DNA of 64,000 nt. Source: an uncultured Flavobacteriaceae bacterium (GTDB lineage: Bacteria; Bacteroidota; Bacteroidia; Flavobacteriales; Flavobacteriaceae). The notes beneath the pieces were generated by a model that saw only the letters and a list, made by a program, of their open reading frames with translations, was not told the origin of the DNA and did no database searches. The translations under genes and the position numbers were made by a program. The stretch covers positions 1,302,001-1,366,000 of the forward strand of contig CALSTV010000001.1 in the NCBI GenBank assembly GCA_943789365.1. The letters are read 5' to 3'. Positions 1 through 8,339 of the stretch are shown here, in pieces (position 1 is the stretch's first letter; the number at the start of each line of letters is the position of its first letter).

Positions 1-101
1 TCGTGAAGATCAATCACAGCGCCAGAAAGACTACTGTCACAATTTTGTGAAATAGCTGAAATACTGCTACATAGCAGTATCCATAAGATATACTTGTGCA
101 T
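1..101 (-). CDS. TonB-dependent receptor, N-terminal start only (partial)
   Basis: The reverse strand opens with ATG at 101 and runs off the left edge after 33 codons. The peptide has a signal sequence (MHKYILWILLCSSISAIS) followed by CDSSLSGAVIDLH. A short cysteine/serine stretch leading into G-x-V-x-D is how the carboxypeptidase-regulatory-like plug extension of Bacteroidota outer-membrane TonB receptors begins. The role would be energised uptake across the outer membrane. The His/Cys-rich small protein directly upstream on the same strand (gap 38 bp) suggests a metal-related substrate. The family call rests on very little sequence. Confidence 0.55.
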   Translation of the reverse strand, partial: MHKYILWILLCSSISAISQNCDSSLSGAVIDLH

Positions 102-139
102 ATAAATTCTTAATTAACATAATAAACTAGTTTTGTTGA

Positions 140-469
140 TTAAGAAAATACAGGTGGTGCTCGTAACTGAGCATTGGTTATTTTAAAGGAATGGAATAAT
201 AAAGAAGTGAAGTCAATAGCACGCTCAACAAACTGTTTTTGCACTACTACATCCGAAATTTTTTCCGCTTCGAAATTAAAAGAAGTAAAATGAAAACTAC
301 ATATTTCACATTTTTCTTTTGTCGCATGTACATGAGTTTTCTGGTCGGTACAAGCTACGTGCTCATGCCCCTCCAAAACATGAAAAAGCTGGACAGCCGT
401 AGGCAACATCAGTGCTAATACAAGCACGAATGCAGCTAAATGCTTACCAAACTTTTTACTTAAACCCAT
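140..469 (-). CDS. Small secreted His/Cys-rich protein upstream of TonB receptor
   Basis: The product has 109 residues, with a hydrophobic N-terminal segment (about residues 10-28) that looks like a signal peptide or anchor. A histidine-rich stretch follows (LEGHEHVACTDQKTHVHA) and then C-E-I-C-S-F-H-F. The H-x-H, H-V-H and C-x-x-C groups look like metal ligands. Genes of this shape are common just in front of TonB receptors in Flavobacteria and recall DUF2946-type copper-related proteins; that link is inference. It precedes the receptor start at 101 on the same strand and is probably co-transcribed. No enzymatic motif is visible. Confidence 0.6.
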   Translation of the reverse strand: MGLSKKFGKHLAAFVLVLALMLPTAVQLFHVLEGHEHVACTDQKTHVHATKEKCEICSFHFTSFNFEAEKISDVVVQKQFVERAIDFTSLLFHSFKITNAQLRAPPVFS

Positions 470-611
470 TGTTTTAAATTACATAGAAAAACGCAAAAGT
501 AAAACATTATTTCTGAATTGAGCTCATCTCACTAGAAAAAAAGCGTATCTACGGCTTATGCTCTTATCGAAAATAACGAAAACCTTCTTGACTTATTTAT
601 AGTTTTTATCT

Positions 612-1619
612 TCAGGGTATTTCGCCATAAAGGCTTCTGCTTTTTCCCACCATTATTGAACTTCCGCAAAAAATAGGCACTCTTTGATGCAACTCAGTAG
701 GCTTCAAATCCAAAATTCTCTGGTAACCATCGGTTGCCTTTCCATTGGCTTGTTCTGCCAAGAAAGCAATGGGATTGCACTCATACAACAAACGTAACTT
801 CCCCTGTGGCGCTTTAGAACTGGTTGGGTATATATAAATACCTCCCTTTATCATGTTCCTATGAAAATCCGAAACCAACGAACCTATATATCGTGAAGTA
901 TACGGTCTGTCCTCTTCTTCTGCCTGACAGTATTTTAAGTAATCTTTTACCCCTTGCGGAAAGTGTGCATAATAGCCTTCATTGATAGAATAGATTTTAC
1001 CCGTTTCTGGAAATTGCATATCGGGATGCGAAAGATAAAAGGTTCCCAAAGCAGGGTTTAGGGTAAATCCATTTACACCGTGTCCTGTCGTATACACCAA
1101 CATGGTCGATGTTCCATAAACAATATAACCCGCCGCTACCTGTTCATTTCCTTTTTGTAAAAAATCTTCAGGTTGTACTGGTGTGCCTTCTGGTGTAATC
1201 CTTCTATAAATGGAAAAAATAGTTCCTACGGACACATTGACATCAATATTTGAAGAACCGTCCAAAGGATCAATCAATACAACATACTTGTTCGAGTTGC
1301 AGTTTTCTTTTCCTTGAATCGTAATGAAATCATCTTCCTCCTCACTGGCAATTCCACATACAATTTCTCTATTGATAAGTGCCGACTTAAATACATCGTT
1401 GGCATACACATCTAATTTTTGCTGATCTTCGCCCTGAATATTGGTATCACCGGCTTCCCCCAGAATATCCACCAATCCGGCTTTATTTACTTCGTGATTC
1501 ACAATTTTAGCCGCCAGTCGGATCGAATTTATCAATCTAGAAAGCTCTCCCGAAGAATACTTAAAATGTTTTTGGTTGTCGATGATAAATTCACCAAGGG
1601 TGATGTGTCTTTTTTCCAT
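612..1619 (-). CDS. fbp: Fructose-1,6-bisphosphatase class I
   Basis: The 335-residue length is normal for class I FBPase. It hydrolyses fructose 1,6-bisphosphate to fructose 6-phosphate, the committed step of gluconeogenesis, in the cytoplasm. Visible family signatures are the N-terminal HITLGEFI and [16 protein letters not shown] segments, the acidic metal-binding loop ASEEEDD, the signature [10 protein letters not shown] near residues 117-126, and a [20 protein letters not shown] segment near the C-terminus. It is monocistronic and preceded by a plausible Bacteroidota promoter. In this window it complements PEP synthase: carbon entering as pyruvate and lactate from fucose needs both enzymes to reach hexose phosphates. 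Confidence 0.95.
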   Translation of the reverse strand: MEKRHITLGEFIIDNQKHFKYSSGELSRLINSIRLAAKIVNHEVNKAGLVDILGEAGDTNIQGEDQQKLDVYANDVFKSALINREIVCGIASEEEDDFITIQGKENCNSNKYVVLIDPLDGSSNIDVNVSVGTIFSIYRRITPEGTPVQPEDFLQKGNEQVAAGYIVYGTSTMLVYTTGHGVNGFTLNPALGTFYLSHPDMQFPETGKIYSINEGYYAHFPQGVKDYLKYCQAEEEDRPYTSRYIGSLVSDFHRNMIKGGIYIYPTSSKAPQGKLRLLYECNPIAFLAEQANGKATDGYQRILDLKPTELHQRVPIFCGSSIMVGKSRSLYGEIP

Positions 1620-1680
1620 GAAAATGCTTTTTTGAATAGTTAGTTAAAAAAATTTCAAGATGAACATAGTTTGGTTGCAG

Positions 1681-1714
1681 CAAAAATAACGTATACCTAA
1701 ACACTCAATACAAC
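1681..1714 (-). promoter_or_regulatory. Candidate promoter of fbp
   Basis: On the minus strand TATTTTTG (1681-1688) matches the Bacteroidota -7 consensus TAnnTTTG and lies 62 bp upstream of the fbp ATG. A TTG at 1711-1713 could be the -33 element with a 22-bp spacer; another at 1706-1708 gives 17 bp. Neither spacing is ideal, so only the -7 box is well supported. Confidence 0.35.
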
Positions 1715-1867
1715 ACATACATACTCATTTATTAACATATTTTGCTTAGTTTTTAACATTTTTGCAATAAAAGATAGTGACACTTTGACAAGTTAACTGC
1801 CCCCTATTAAAAACAACTCAATTTCTGGAATCAAAACAAGACTTCATTTTTTCATCTACTCATTCAA

Positions 1868-2649
1868 TTAAAACCGAAAACCAACACCAGCAGTAGGTCC
1901 TGCCAGTATCAAATCCAAATCAAACTCCTTAGACTCTATGGAAGTTTCATGACTAAGATTCAAATAAGTCCAACCCAACTGCACATCGACTAGTTTAGAA
2001 AGCCGATAGCGCAATCTTGTATTTACCTGCCAAGACTGTTTCGCTTTATTAATTCCAAAATCGCCTTGACCTTCAAAACGAAACCGCTTGTAATCCAAGG
2101 GCACATACAAGCCAAAAACAGGTTCAAACCAATTTGGCTCCGTATCAATAGCCAACGAAGAATCTAAAAACTGTGATTCAAGATCAATATAGGCATATCG
2201 AATACCCGTATAAGGTACTATAGCCACCGCAAAATGATTCGCTGTTTGTTGCTCCCAAACCGTATAACCAGCAATTAACCTAGGCACGGTTCCCTGCACC
2301 GCAAGCCTAAAAAATTCTTTTTCTCCAGCACCAACCAAAGCTTCATAAGTAAAAACAGTACTCACTTTACCAGAAAACAAATCGGCCTGAAACCACCATT
2401 TATCATAGTTTGCCACAATCCTTCCCACTACATAAAAACTCCAAATCGGGATTTCCCTGTTTAGTCGTTCAAAACTCTCTTTTCCTCATCATCTCCGGAA
2501 GAAGAGGAATCAAAACTACCATACACTAGTTTTCCCTTGAAAAACCAGGAATCCATAAAGGCAACTCAATAAGCCAATTTCCGATTTCTGAAATCTGTAA
2601 AATACACCGATTCATCAGCTTCTTGTGCATGTAACGTTTGAGGCAACAT
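1868..2649 (-). pseudogene. Decayed outer-membrane beta-barrel protein gene
   Basis: A 186-residue open frame (1868-2428, GTG start) has the alternating aromatic pattern of a beta-barrel and ends in the outer-membrane signature ...GVGFRF. The homologous frame continues upstream (SFERLNREIPIWSFYVVGR) beyond the GTG. The rest of the N-terminus then appears in other frames: FFKGKLVYGSFDSSSSGDD, then ELPLWIPGF, then MLPQTLHAQEADESVYF starting at 2649, which looks like the end of a signal peptide. At least three indels therefore separate these pieces. I infer a dead gene for a roughly 260-residue barrel of unknown function. Unlike other frameshifts in this window, several hits in one gene argue for true decay. 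Confidence 0.65.
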
Positions 2650-2747
2650 TAATTACCAAGCCTAAAAAAAAGAATTCGAGCGAAAAATATTTGCTTATTC
2701 ATAACCGTTGAAATGATAAATTATAAACCCCAATTTAATAAGTGAAT

Positions 2748-3297
2748 CTATTTTCTTCCTAATTTCGAACAAAATGACTTTGCACCAAATTGTTTTATCA
2801 AAACCTTTGAACTCTTTAATTCAAAAGCTTGCACAGCTGTCAACTTCGCAAACAAATGGAATCCCCCCCCTCCTAACAAAATAGGAATGGTTGTAAGATA
2901 AAGATCATCGATTAAATCTTCTTTTAAAAAATTTTGAATGGTTGCTCCTCCATCTACATAAAGCCGTTCAAAACCCAAAGCGTGGATTTCAGACAGCACT
3001 GCCTTAAGACCTCCTTTTACAAGAAAGACCTTCCCCTTCAAAGATTCAGGAATCAAAGTCATCGTATTACTCAATACAAACACCGGCTTTTCATAAGGCC
3101 AATCCATATCAAACCCATGAACGGTATCGAAGGTATTACGCCCCATAACGATAGCATCAATTTCTGAAGTAAAAGCTCCATAACCCATATCTGAATTGTC
3201 CGGATTAGGAACGCTATGCAGCCAATCTATACTCCCATTGGCATCAGCAATATAACCATCGATACTCGTAGCTATGTAGACACTGTTTTCTTTTCAT
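2748..3297 (-). pseudogene. Dihydrofolate reductase-family (RibD C-terminal-like) protein, start frameshifted
   Basis: The longest frame with a start (146 residues from 3188) lacks the first strand and the cofactor loop. In the same frame, upstream of that ATG, one reads VYIATSIDGYIADANGSIDW, the typical N-terminus of the DHFR/RibD-like family, back to 3293. There a TGA interrupts the frame. An ATG at 3297 is out of frame by one base across an A-run. The body has IVMGRNTFDTV (NADPH site), LYVDGGATIQNFL and the TTIPILLGGG loop, all family features. A single indel next to the start thus removes normal initiation. It could be a recent pseudogene or a sequencing error. Substrate is unknown. Confidence 0.65.
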
Positions 3298-3541
3298 CCC
3301 ATTTTTTTTAGATTCATTTTTCCCAAAAACGCCCTTTAAAATGCTTAACACTGACAATAACCTGTCACAAACACAGTTCTAAAAATACAATTTTTTCTAA
3401 TGTAAACACAACAAACAAGAGCCTACACAACTACAAAAACAAAAAAAACATAAAAAATTTCGAAATGAAGGTAGGGTAAACAAATACTAGCCTGTTTTTA
3501 TATATAGAAACCGAAAATATAAACTTTTAAATAAAACACTT

Positions 3542-4556
3542 ATGAAACGAGTTACACAACTATTTACTGCACTAACAGCATCTATGTTCCTTTTCACATC
3601 TTGTGAACAGAATTTAACAGAAGACCTTGCTACAAACGAAGCTTTGACAGAATTATCTTCAGAAGAAATTGCTTCCGCAATTGAAACCATGTCTATCGCC
3701 TATGACATCACGGCATTATCAGACGACGATACCGAAGTGACCATCTCTAGTGATGAAGAATTAGACTCCTATGGAAAAAAAACAGAAAAGACCTCGTATT
3801 GTGTACCCTATTGAAGTAACAGTAGACGGAGAGATTATCACTGTAAGCAGCAAAGAAGAAATGAAAGAATTGATTGGTAAAAAGAAAAGAGGACACAGAC
3901 CTCCTCCATTTGAATTCGTATTCCCTGTTACTGTAAGCACAGATTCTGGTGATTTAGAAATTACAGACAAAGAAGCTTTTAAAGCTTATAGAGAATCATT
4001 AGAAGAAGGAACACATCCAGCATTTGTATTCCCTATCACTGTAATTATGGACGACGAAACTATCGTTATCAACAGCGAAGAAGAATTGAAAGACCTAAAG
4101 CCAGATCACAAACCAAGACACAAACATCCTGAATTTGTATTTCCTCTTTCTGTAGTTACTCCAGATGGAGACCTTGAAATCGCAGACAAAGAAGCGATGA
4201 AAGCCTACAAAGAAACTTTGGAAGAAGGAACACGACCTGAATTCGTATACCCTATCTCAATCATTGTCAACGAAGAAACTATTGTTATTAATAGTGAAGA
4301 AGAATTAAAAGACGCTAAGCCCAACCACGGTCCTAAACGTCCTGAATTGGTATTCCCTGTAAGCGTTGTTACGGAAGATGGAAACCTCGAAATTGAAGAC
4401 AAAGAAGCGATGCAAGCTTACAAAGAAACTTTAGAAGAAGGAACACGTCCAGAATTTGTATTCCCAATTACGGTGCTTATTGACAGTGAGGAATTCACTG
4501 TAAATGATGAAGATGAATTAAAAGCCTTGTTTCCTAAAAAAGGAAAAAAGAAATAA
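3542..4556 (+). CDS. Surface lipoprotein with repeated beta units, split by an A8 frameshift
   Basis: Two overlapping frames (3542-3814 and 3771-4556) make sense as one gene. The first begins with a lipoprotein signal (lipobox LFTSC, Cys about residue 21). The second is a tandem array of about 40-residue units alternating FVFPI-T-V with E-x-I-V-I-N-S-E-E-E-L-K or D-L-E-I-x-D-K-E-A. The end of frame one (DTEVTISSDEELDSYGKK) is itself the second half of such a unit and continues into YPIEVTVDGEIITVSS of frame two if one A is removed from the run of eight A at 3775-3782. The joined product is about 337 residues, acidic and probably anchored in the outer membrane. Similar repeat lipoproteins occur in Flavobacteria; function unknown. 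Slippage, pseudogene and sequencing error are all possible. Confidence 0.7.
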
Positions 4557-4627
4557 CATCCTACCACTATCTAGTTCTTCTCTAGCTTCCTTCTAGAGAA
4601 GAACTTTACCAACTAAAAACCGTCGTC

Positions 4628-4960
4628 ATGAAAACAACTCTATTCTACATAGCACTCATCGTATGTCTTGGTATACACACAACGAGTATAGCACAAAAGA
4701 AAACTAGAAAAATTGACAAAACATCGGTAAGAATTTGGACACATCCAAAAACACAAAAATCGTTTAAAGGAAAGTTTTTAAAACAAAACAACGGCATCAT
4801 ATATGTCGTAAACACCCAAGGCGAAGTGATTGTGATGCAAAAAAGATTTTTAACAAAAAACAATATGAAATTTGTAAACAACAACGCAACAAGCAAACAA
4901 AACAATAAAATCGTTGTATCAAAACAACGAAAATATTTAAAGAAAGTAGCCAATGGTTAA
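4628..4960 (+). CDS. Small secreted basic protein with SHD1-like core
   Basis: The product has 110 residues with a clear signal peptide (MKTTLFYIALIVCLGIHTTSIAQ). The mature part is Lys/Asn/Gln rich. The segment from RIWTHPKTQKSFKGKF through GIIYVVNTQGEVIVM to FLTKNNMKFV follows the pattern of an SHD1-type small beta domain (R-x-W, a central G-x-hydrophobic pair, a final hydrophobic-x-L-x-x-D/N). Such domains are found in secreted proteins near sulfatases and glycoside hydrolases, which fits the neighbours. The domain match is my own pattern reading and is tentative. A good terminator follows, so it is separated from the downstream fucosidase. Confidence 0.55.
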   Translation: MKTTLFYIALIVCLGIHTTSIAQKKTRKIDKTSVRIWTHPKTQKSFKGKFLKQNNGIIYVVNTQGEVIVMQKRFLTKNNMKFVNNNATSKQNNKIVVSKQRKYLKKVANG

Positions 4961-4996
4961 TGGCTAAAATTAAGTAGTTAGTATTTTTTTAGGGAG

Positions 4997-5038
4997 AACT
5001 CCTACAGAGGTAAAAGTCTGTGGGAGTTTGTTTTTTTA
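4997..5038 (+). terminator. Rho-independent terminator
   Basis: AACTCCTACAG pairs with CTGTGGGAGTT (one G-U pair) around a 10-base loop, followed by GTTTTTTT. It separates the small secreted protein from the fucosidase cluster. Confidence 0.8.
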
Positions 5039-5134
5039 TTAAAAAGCGAACATCCGTTATACTTATTGTGCTATATACCGTAAACAAATTCGTATAAAAA
5101 AGTGAAATTGCACATTCGTAAAGAATTATATTTC

Positions 5135-6772
5135 ATGAAAATCAGAATACTACTTATCACTGCCTTTTGTCTTAGCACAATGGCATATGGACAAAAAAAA
5201 TACAAAGCCGACTGGAAGAGCTTATCAAAACACAACGAATCACCTGAATGGTTTCAAGATGCGAAATTTGGCATTTACTTCCATTGGGGTCCTTATTCCG
5301 TTCCTGCTTTTGGAAACGAACACTACCCAAGAACTATGTACGGACATAAGAGCGGTAAAAAACCTGTTCAAAAAACAAAAAAAGAAGAAGGTGTTGGTGT
5401 TGGATTTCAAACCTATAGAGAACATGAATTTCACAAAGAAAACTTTGGGGCTCCTAAAGACTTTGAATACCACGACCTTATCCCTATGTTTAAGGGCACC
5501 AATTACAACGCTGAGCAATGGGCAGATCTTTTCCTGTTGGCAGGTGCTAAATTTGCAGGACCTGTTGCAATGCACCACGACGGCTATGCCATGTGGGATT
5601 CAAAAATCACCCCTTGGAACGCCGCACAAACAGGACCTAAAACAGATATTGTTGGCACCTTATCCAAAGCACTTCGAAAAAGAAACCTTAAAGTCATTAC
5701 TACATTCCACCACGCAAAAGTAGGAAGATACCCAGAAGACGCCGACGCCAGAACCCAACACAGATGGCACTACCTTGGACGTGAAAAATACTTAGAAAGA
5801 GAAGCTCCTAAAAGAGTAAACAACGATACTGAAGCCTTACAATTATTGTACGGAACCATGCCTTGGGATAAATTTTGCACCAACTGGAATGGACTGCTAA
5901 AGGAAGTTATTGACAACTACCAACCTGACATGATATGGTTCGACTCTTGGCTAGATCGACTTCCTCAAAAAAACAGACAAGAATTTGCAGCTTATTATCT
6001 TAACCAAGCTAAAAAATGGGACAAAGAAGTTGTCATCACCTACAAACAAAACGACCTACCCCAAAATGTTGGTGTCCTTGATTTTGAAAAAGGGCGTATG
6101 GATGAGCTCACAGATTACACATGGCTCACCGATGGTACCATTAGCGACGGCTCATGGGCAACCACCGGAAGCTGGTCCTACACAGAAGAACTCGATATCA
6201 AAGACTCAAAGACCCTTTTACATATTTTGATTGATATTGTCAGTAAAAACGGAAACTTCTTATTGAACATCTCCCCTACTGCAGACGGTATTATTCCTGA
6301 TGCACAGCAAAAAAGTCTTCTAGAAATGGGTACTTGGCTACGTGCTAATGGCGAAGCTATTTACGGCACAAGACCTTTTATAACCTATGGCGAGGGACCT
6401 AAAAGACTGCAAGGAAGTGGTCATTTTGTAGCCATGACAAAACCTTATGACAAAGAAAACATTCGCTACACTACCAAAGAAAATGACATCTACGCCATTC
6501 AAATGGGATGGGCGGGCAGCCAAAAAGAAGTACTTCTTACTGCCTTTGCCAAAGACAAAATAGGGAAAACTAAAATTAAAAACGTTTCAGTATTGGATTC
6601 GTCAGAAACTATTTCATGGGAACTAAACGATCAGGGACTTATCGTAAAAACTCCTTTTAAAGCATCCAACAAAAAAGCGTTGGTCTTTAAAATAGAAACT
6701 GAAAACGGATGGAAAACCATGACCACAGAAAATATAGTTCTCAAAAGAGCCCCAATACAAATTGATGGTTAA
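5135..6772 (+). CDS. Secreted alpha-L-fucosidase, GH29
   Basis: The start is set at ATG 5135 because it begins a standard signal peptide (MKIRILLITAFCLSTMAYGQ); the longer reading from GTG 5102 adds a charged extension. The TIM barrel opens with WFQDAKFGIYFHWGPYSVPAF, has the substrate-site MHHDGYAMWDS, and the nucleophile in MIWFDSW (Asp270 from this start), all GH29 features. The C-terminal region (about 440-545) is the usual beta-sandwich. It releases alpha-L-fucose from fucosylated glycans outside the cytoplasm. It leads a same-strand group with a GH117-like enzyme (gap 21 bp) and a sulfatase, a combination expected for sulfated fucans. Exact linkage specificity cannot be read. Confidence 0.92.
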   Translation: MKIRILLITAFCLSTMAYGQKKYKADWKSLSKHNESPEWFQDAKFGIYFHWGPYSVPAFGNEHYPRTMYGHKSGKKPVQKTKKEEGVGVGFQTYREHEFHKENFGAPKDFEYHDLIPMFKGTNYNAEQWADLFLLAGAKFAGPVAMHHDGYAMWDSKITPWNAAQTGPKTDIVGTLSKALRKRNLKVITTFHHAKVGRYPEDADARTQHRWHYLGREKYLEREAPKRVNNDTEALQLLYGTMPWDKFCTNWNGLLKEVIDNYQPDMIWFDSWLDRLPQKNRQEFAAYYLNQAKKWDKEVVITYKQNDLPQNVGVLDFEKGRMDELTDYTWLTDGTISDGSWATTGSWSYTEELDIKDSKTLLHILIDIVSKNGNFLLNISPTADGIIPDAQQKSLLEMGTWLRANGEAIYGTRPFITYGEGPKRLQGSGHFVAMTKPYDKENIRYTTKENDIYAIQMGWAGSQKEVLLTAFAKDKIGKTKIKNVSVLDSSETISWELNDQGLIVKTPFKASNKKALVFKIETENGWKTMTTENIVLKRAPIQIDG

Positions 6773-6793
6773 ACACATTTTTACTTCGATCCC

Positions 6794-8080
6794 ATGAACG
6801 CCAAACTTAAATTACCTTTAATTGCATTATTTCTCTGTTGTACATTAACTCAAATTCATGCCCAAAAAAAAGACAACAACGCAACTATAAAACGCAGCTT
6901 AGCCTTCCAAAGATACCAAACTAGCAACCTAAACTTTGAGGCAGAAAACCCATTTTTCCCAATGTTCAGCTATGCAATAACTACGGGACTCGGGTATAAA
7001 ACAACAACTGAAGACGACGCACTCATTTCAAAAAAACTCACCGCCTATACAGGGCCATCTAACGTACCGCAACTAGTGCGCCTTAGAAAGCAACAACAAC
7101 CCTTAAGAGCAGCCTACTATTTACGTCATGCGCTAGAAGGTTTTGAAGAAAACACCACCTATAGAGATGTTACCAGCCCTATAAAAATTGGTGACACCTA
7201 CCATATATGGTATAGTAAATCTTGGGGCGTGCCCCCAGTTGGACAAAAAAATGGATCACAGGAATCCTACCAAGACATAAAAAACAACTGGAAACGCATC
7301 TATTCATGGGATTTCGTATCCATCTGGCATGCCACCTCAAAAGACACTTACAACTGGAAAGAAGAAGGCATGGCACTAGAACCAGGACCTACAGACTCCT
7401 TTGATGATCGCTGTGTTTTTACGCCCGACATTCTTGTAGCCAACGGTAAATACTACCTCTACTACCAAGTAGCAAAATCGCCTCATGTATACAGAGAAGG
7501 TCCCCATAGCATTGCCATGGCATGGGCAGACAACCCAAATGGACCTTGGCACAAATCTAAAAAACCAATCTTAACCCCTAGTGAACCAGGGCATTTTGAC
7601 TCCAAAAAAGTGCACGACCCTAGCATCATTGTAAAAGGTGGAAAATACTACCTCTATTATAAGGGTGATGGAGATCATGAAAATCGAAAGCAATTTGGAG
7701 AACCTTTTTACATTGGATGGGGTGTTGCCGTTGCGGACAATCCTGAAGGGCCTTTTGTAAAATCTGAATTGAACCCTGTAGTAGCAGGTGGACATGAAGT
7801 GGTTATTTTCCCTTACAAAAGTGGTGTTTGTGGAATGCTAAGACAAGGTCCAGAATTGTACAGCATGCAATATGCCAAAGATGGATTGAATTTTGAAATG
7901 GTATCGCATGTTACTGATGTTCCACATGCAGGTACATTTTTTAGACAAGGAAAATTCAAAGACATTGACAAATACCCTGCTAAACTACCAACATGGGGGC
8001 TTTCACATAGCTACCGTTTGGGCTCTAGAGAAGCCTTTATCATTCGCTATGATGTTAATTTTAAGAAACTTAAACATTAA
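6794..8080 (+). CDS. GH117-like five-bladed beta-propeller glycoside hydrolase
   Basis: The product has 428 residues with a signal peptide (to about residue 24). Blade motifs are YRDVTSPIKIGDTYHIWYS, SFDDRCVFTPDI, GKYYLYYQVAKSP, FDSKKVHDPSII, GKYYLYYKG and GGHEVVIFPY. The order DDR, VHDP and GHEV corresponds to the GH117 family, where the acid is an unusual conserved His and the base an Asp; the His-Glu pair is visible here. Known members act on 3,6-anhydro-L-galactose or related terminal sugars of algal polysaccharides. In a fucosidase/sulfatase setting the true substrate may differ. Clan GH-F/J-like propellers (GH43, GH32) are the alternative, but the GHEV and VHDP motifs favour GH117. Confidence 0.75.
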   Translation: MNAKLKLPLIALFLCCTLTQIHAQKKDNNATIKRSLAFQRYQTSNLNFEAENPFFPMFSYAITTGLGYKTTTEDDALISKKLTAYTGPSNVPQLVRLRKQQQPLRAAYYLRHALEGFEENTTYRDVTSPIKIGDTYHIWYSKSWGVPPVGQKNGSQESYQDIKNNWKRIYSWDFVSIWHATSKDTYNWKEEGMALEPGPTDSFDDRCVFTPDILVANGKYYLYYQVAKSPHVYREGPHSIAMAWADNPNGPWHKSKKPILTPSEPGHFDSKKVHDPSIIVKGGKYYLYYKGDGDHENRKQFGEPFYIGWGVAVADNPEGPFVKSELNPVVAGGHEVVIFPYKSGVCGMLRQGPELYSMQYAKDGLNFEMVSHVTDVPHAGTFFRQGKFKDIDKYPAKLPTWGLSHSYRLGSREAFIIRYDVNFKKLKH

Positions 8081-8098
8081 TTAATCTTCATAGAAAAG

Positions 8099-8320
8099 AT
8101 GAAGAAAATTTATATTCTTATTTTATACTTAGTTGTTTTTTCAATTGGAAATCTATCTACTAAAGGACAAAATAAAAATCGTACAACATTCCCAGCAGTT
8201 GTTCCTGAACAAAACAAACCTCCGTTAAAAAGTAAAAAAACTTTCTTACAACTTTTTTGCTCTAACAAACAGTATATTTACAAACCCAATCAACAAAACA
8301 AACCCTATAACATTTTATAA
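8099..8320 (+). CDS. Short secreted peptide, possibly a gene remnant
   Basis: 73 codons start 19 bp after the GH117-like gene and end 20 bp before the sulfatase. It has a signal peptide (MKKIYILILYLVVFSIGNLS), then NKNRTTFPAVVPEQNKPP and a low-complexity basic tail with one Cys. The proline-rich stretch after the signal looks like the beginning of a secreted enzyme. The tail (FLQLFCSNKQYIYKPNQQNKP) looks like random out-of-frame sequence. I suspect the 5' end of a lost secreted enzyme gene rather than a functional peptide, but a real small exported protein cannot be excluded. Confidence 0.35.
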   Translation: MKKIYILILYLVVFSIGNLSTKGQNKNRTTFPAVVPEQNKPPLKSKKTFLQLFCSNKQYIYKPNQQNKPYNIL

Positions 8321-8339
8321 AAACACCTTCAACCTCCAA

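Noticed and set aside
3771-3814. Programmed ribosomal frameshifting in the lipoprotein gene
   Set aside because: There is an A-run but no downstream pseudoknot or stem, and no second slippery motif. Phase variation, decay or sequencing error is simpler.
5102-5134. GTG start giving a longer GH29 protein
   Set aside because: The extension is charged and would precede a normal signal peptide starting at ATG 5135.
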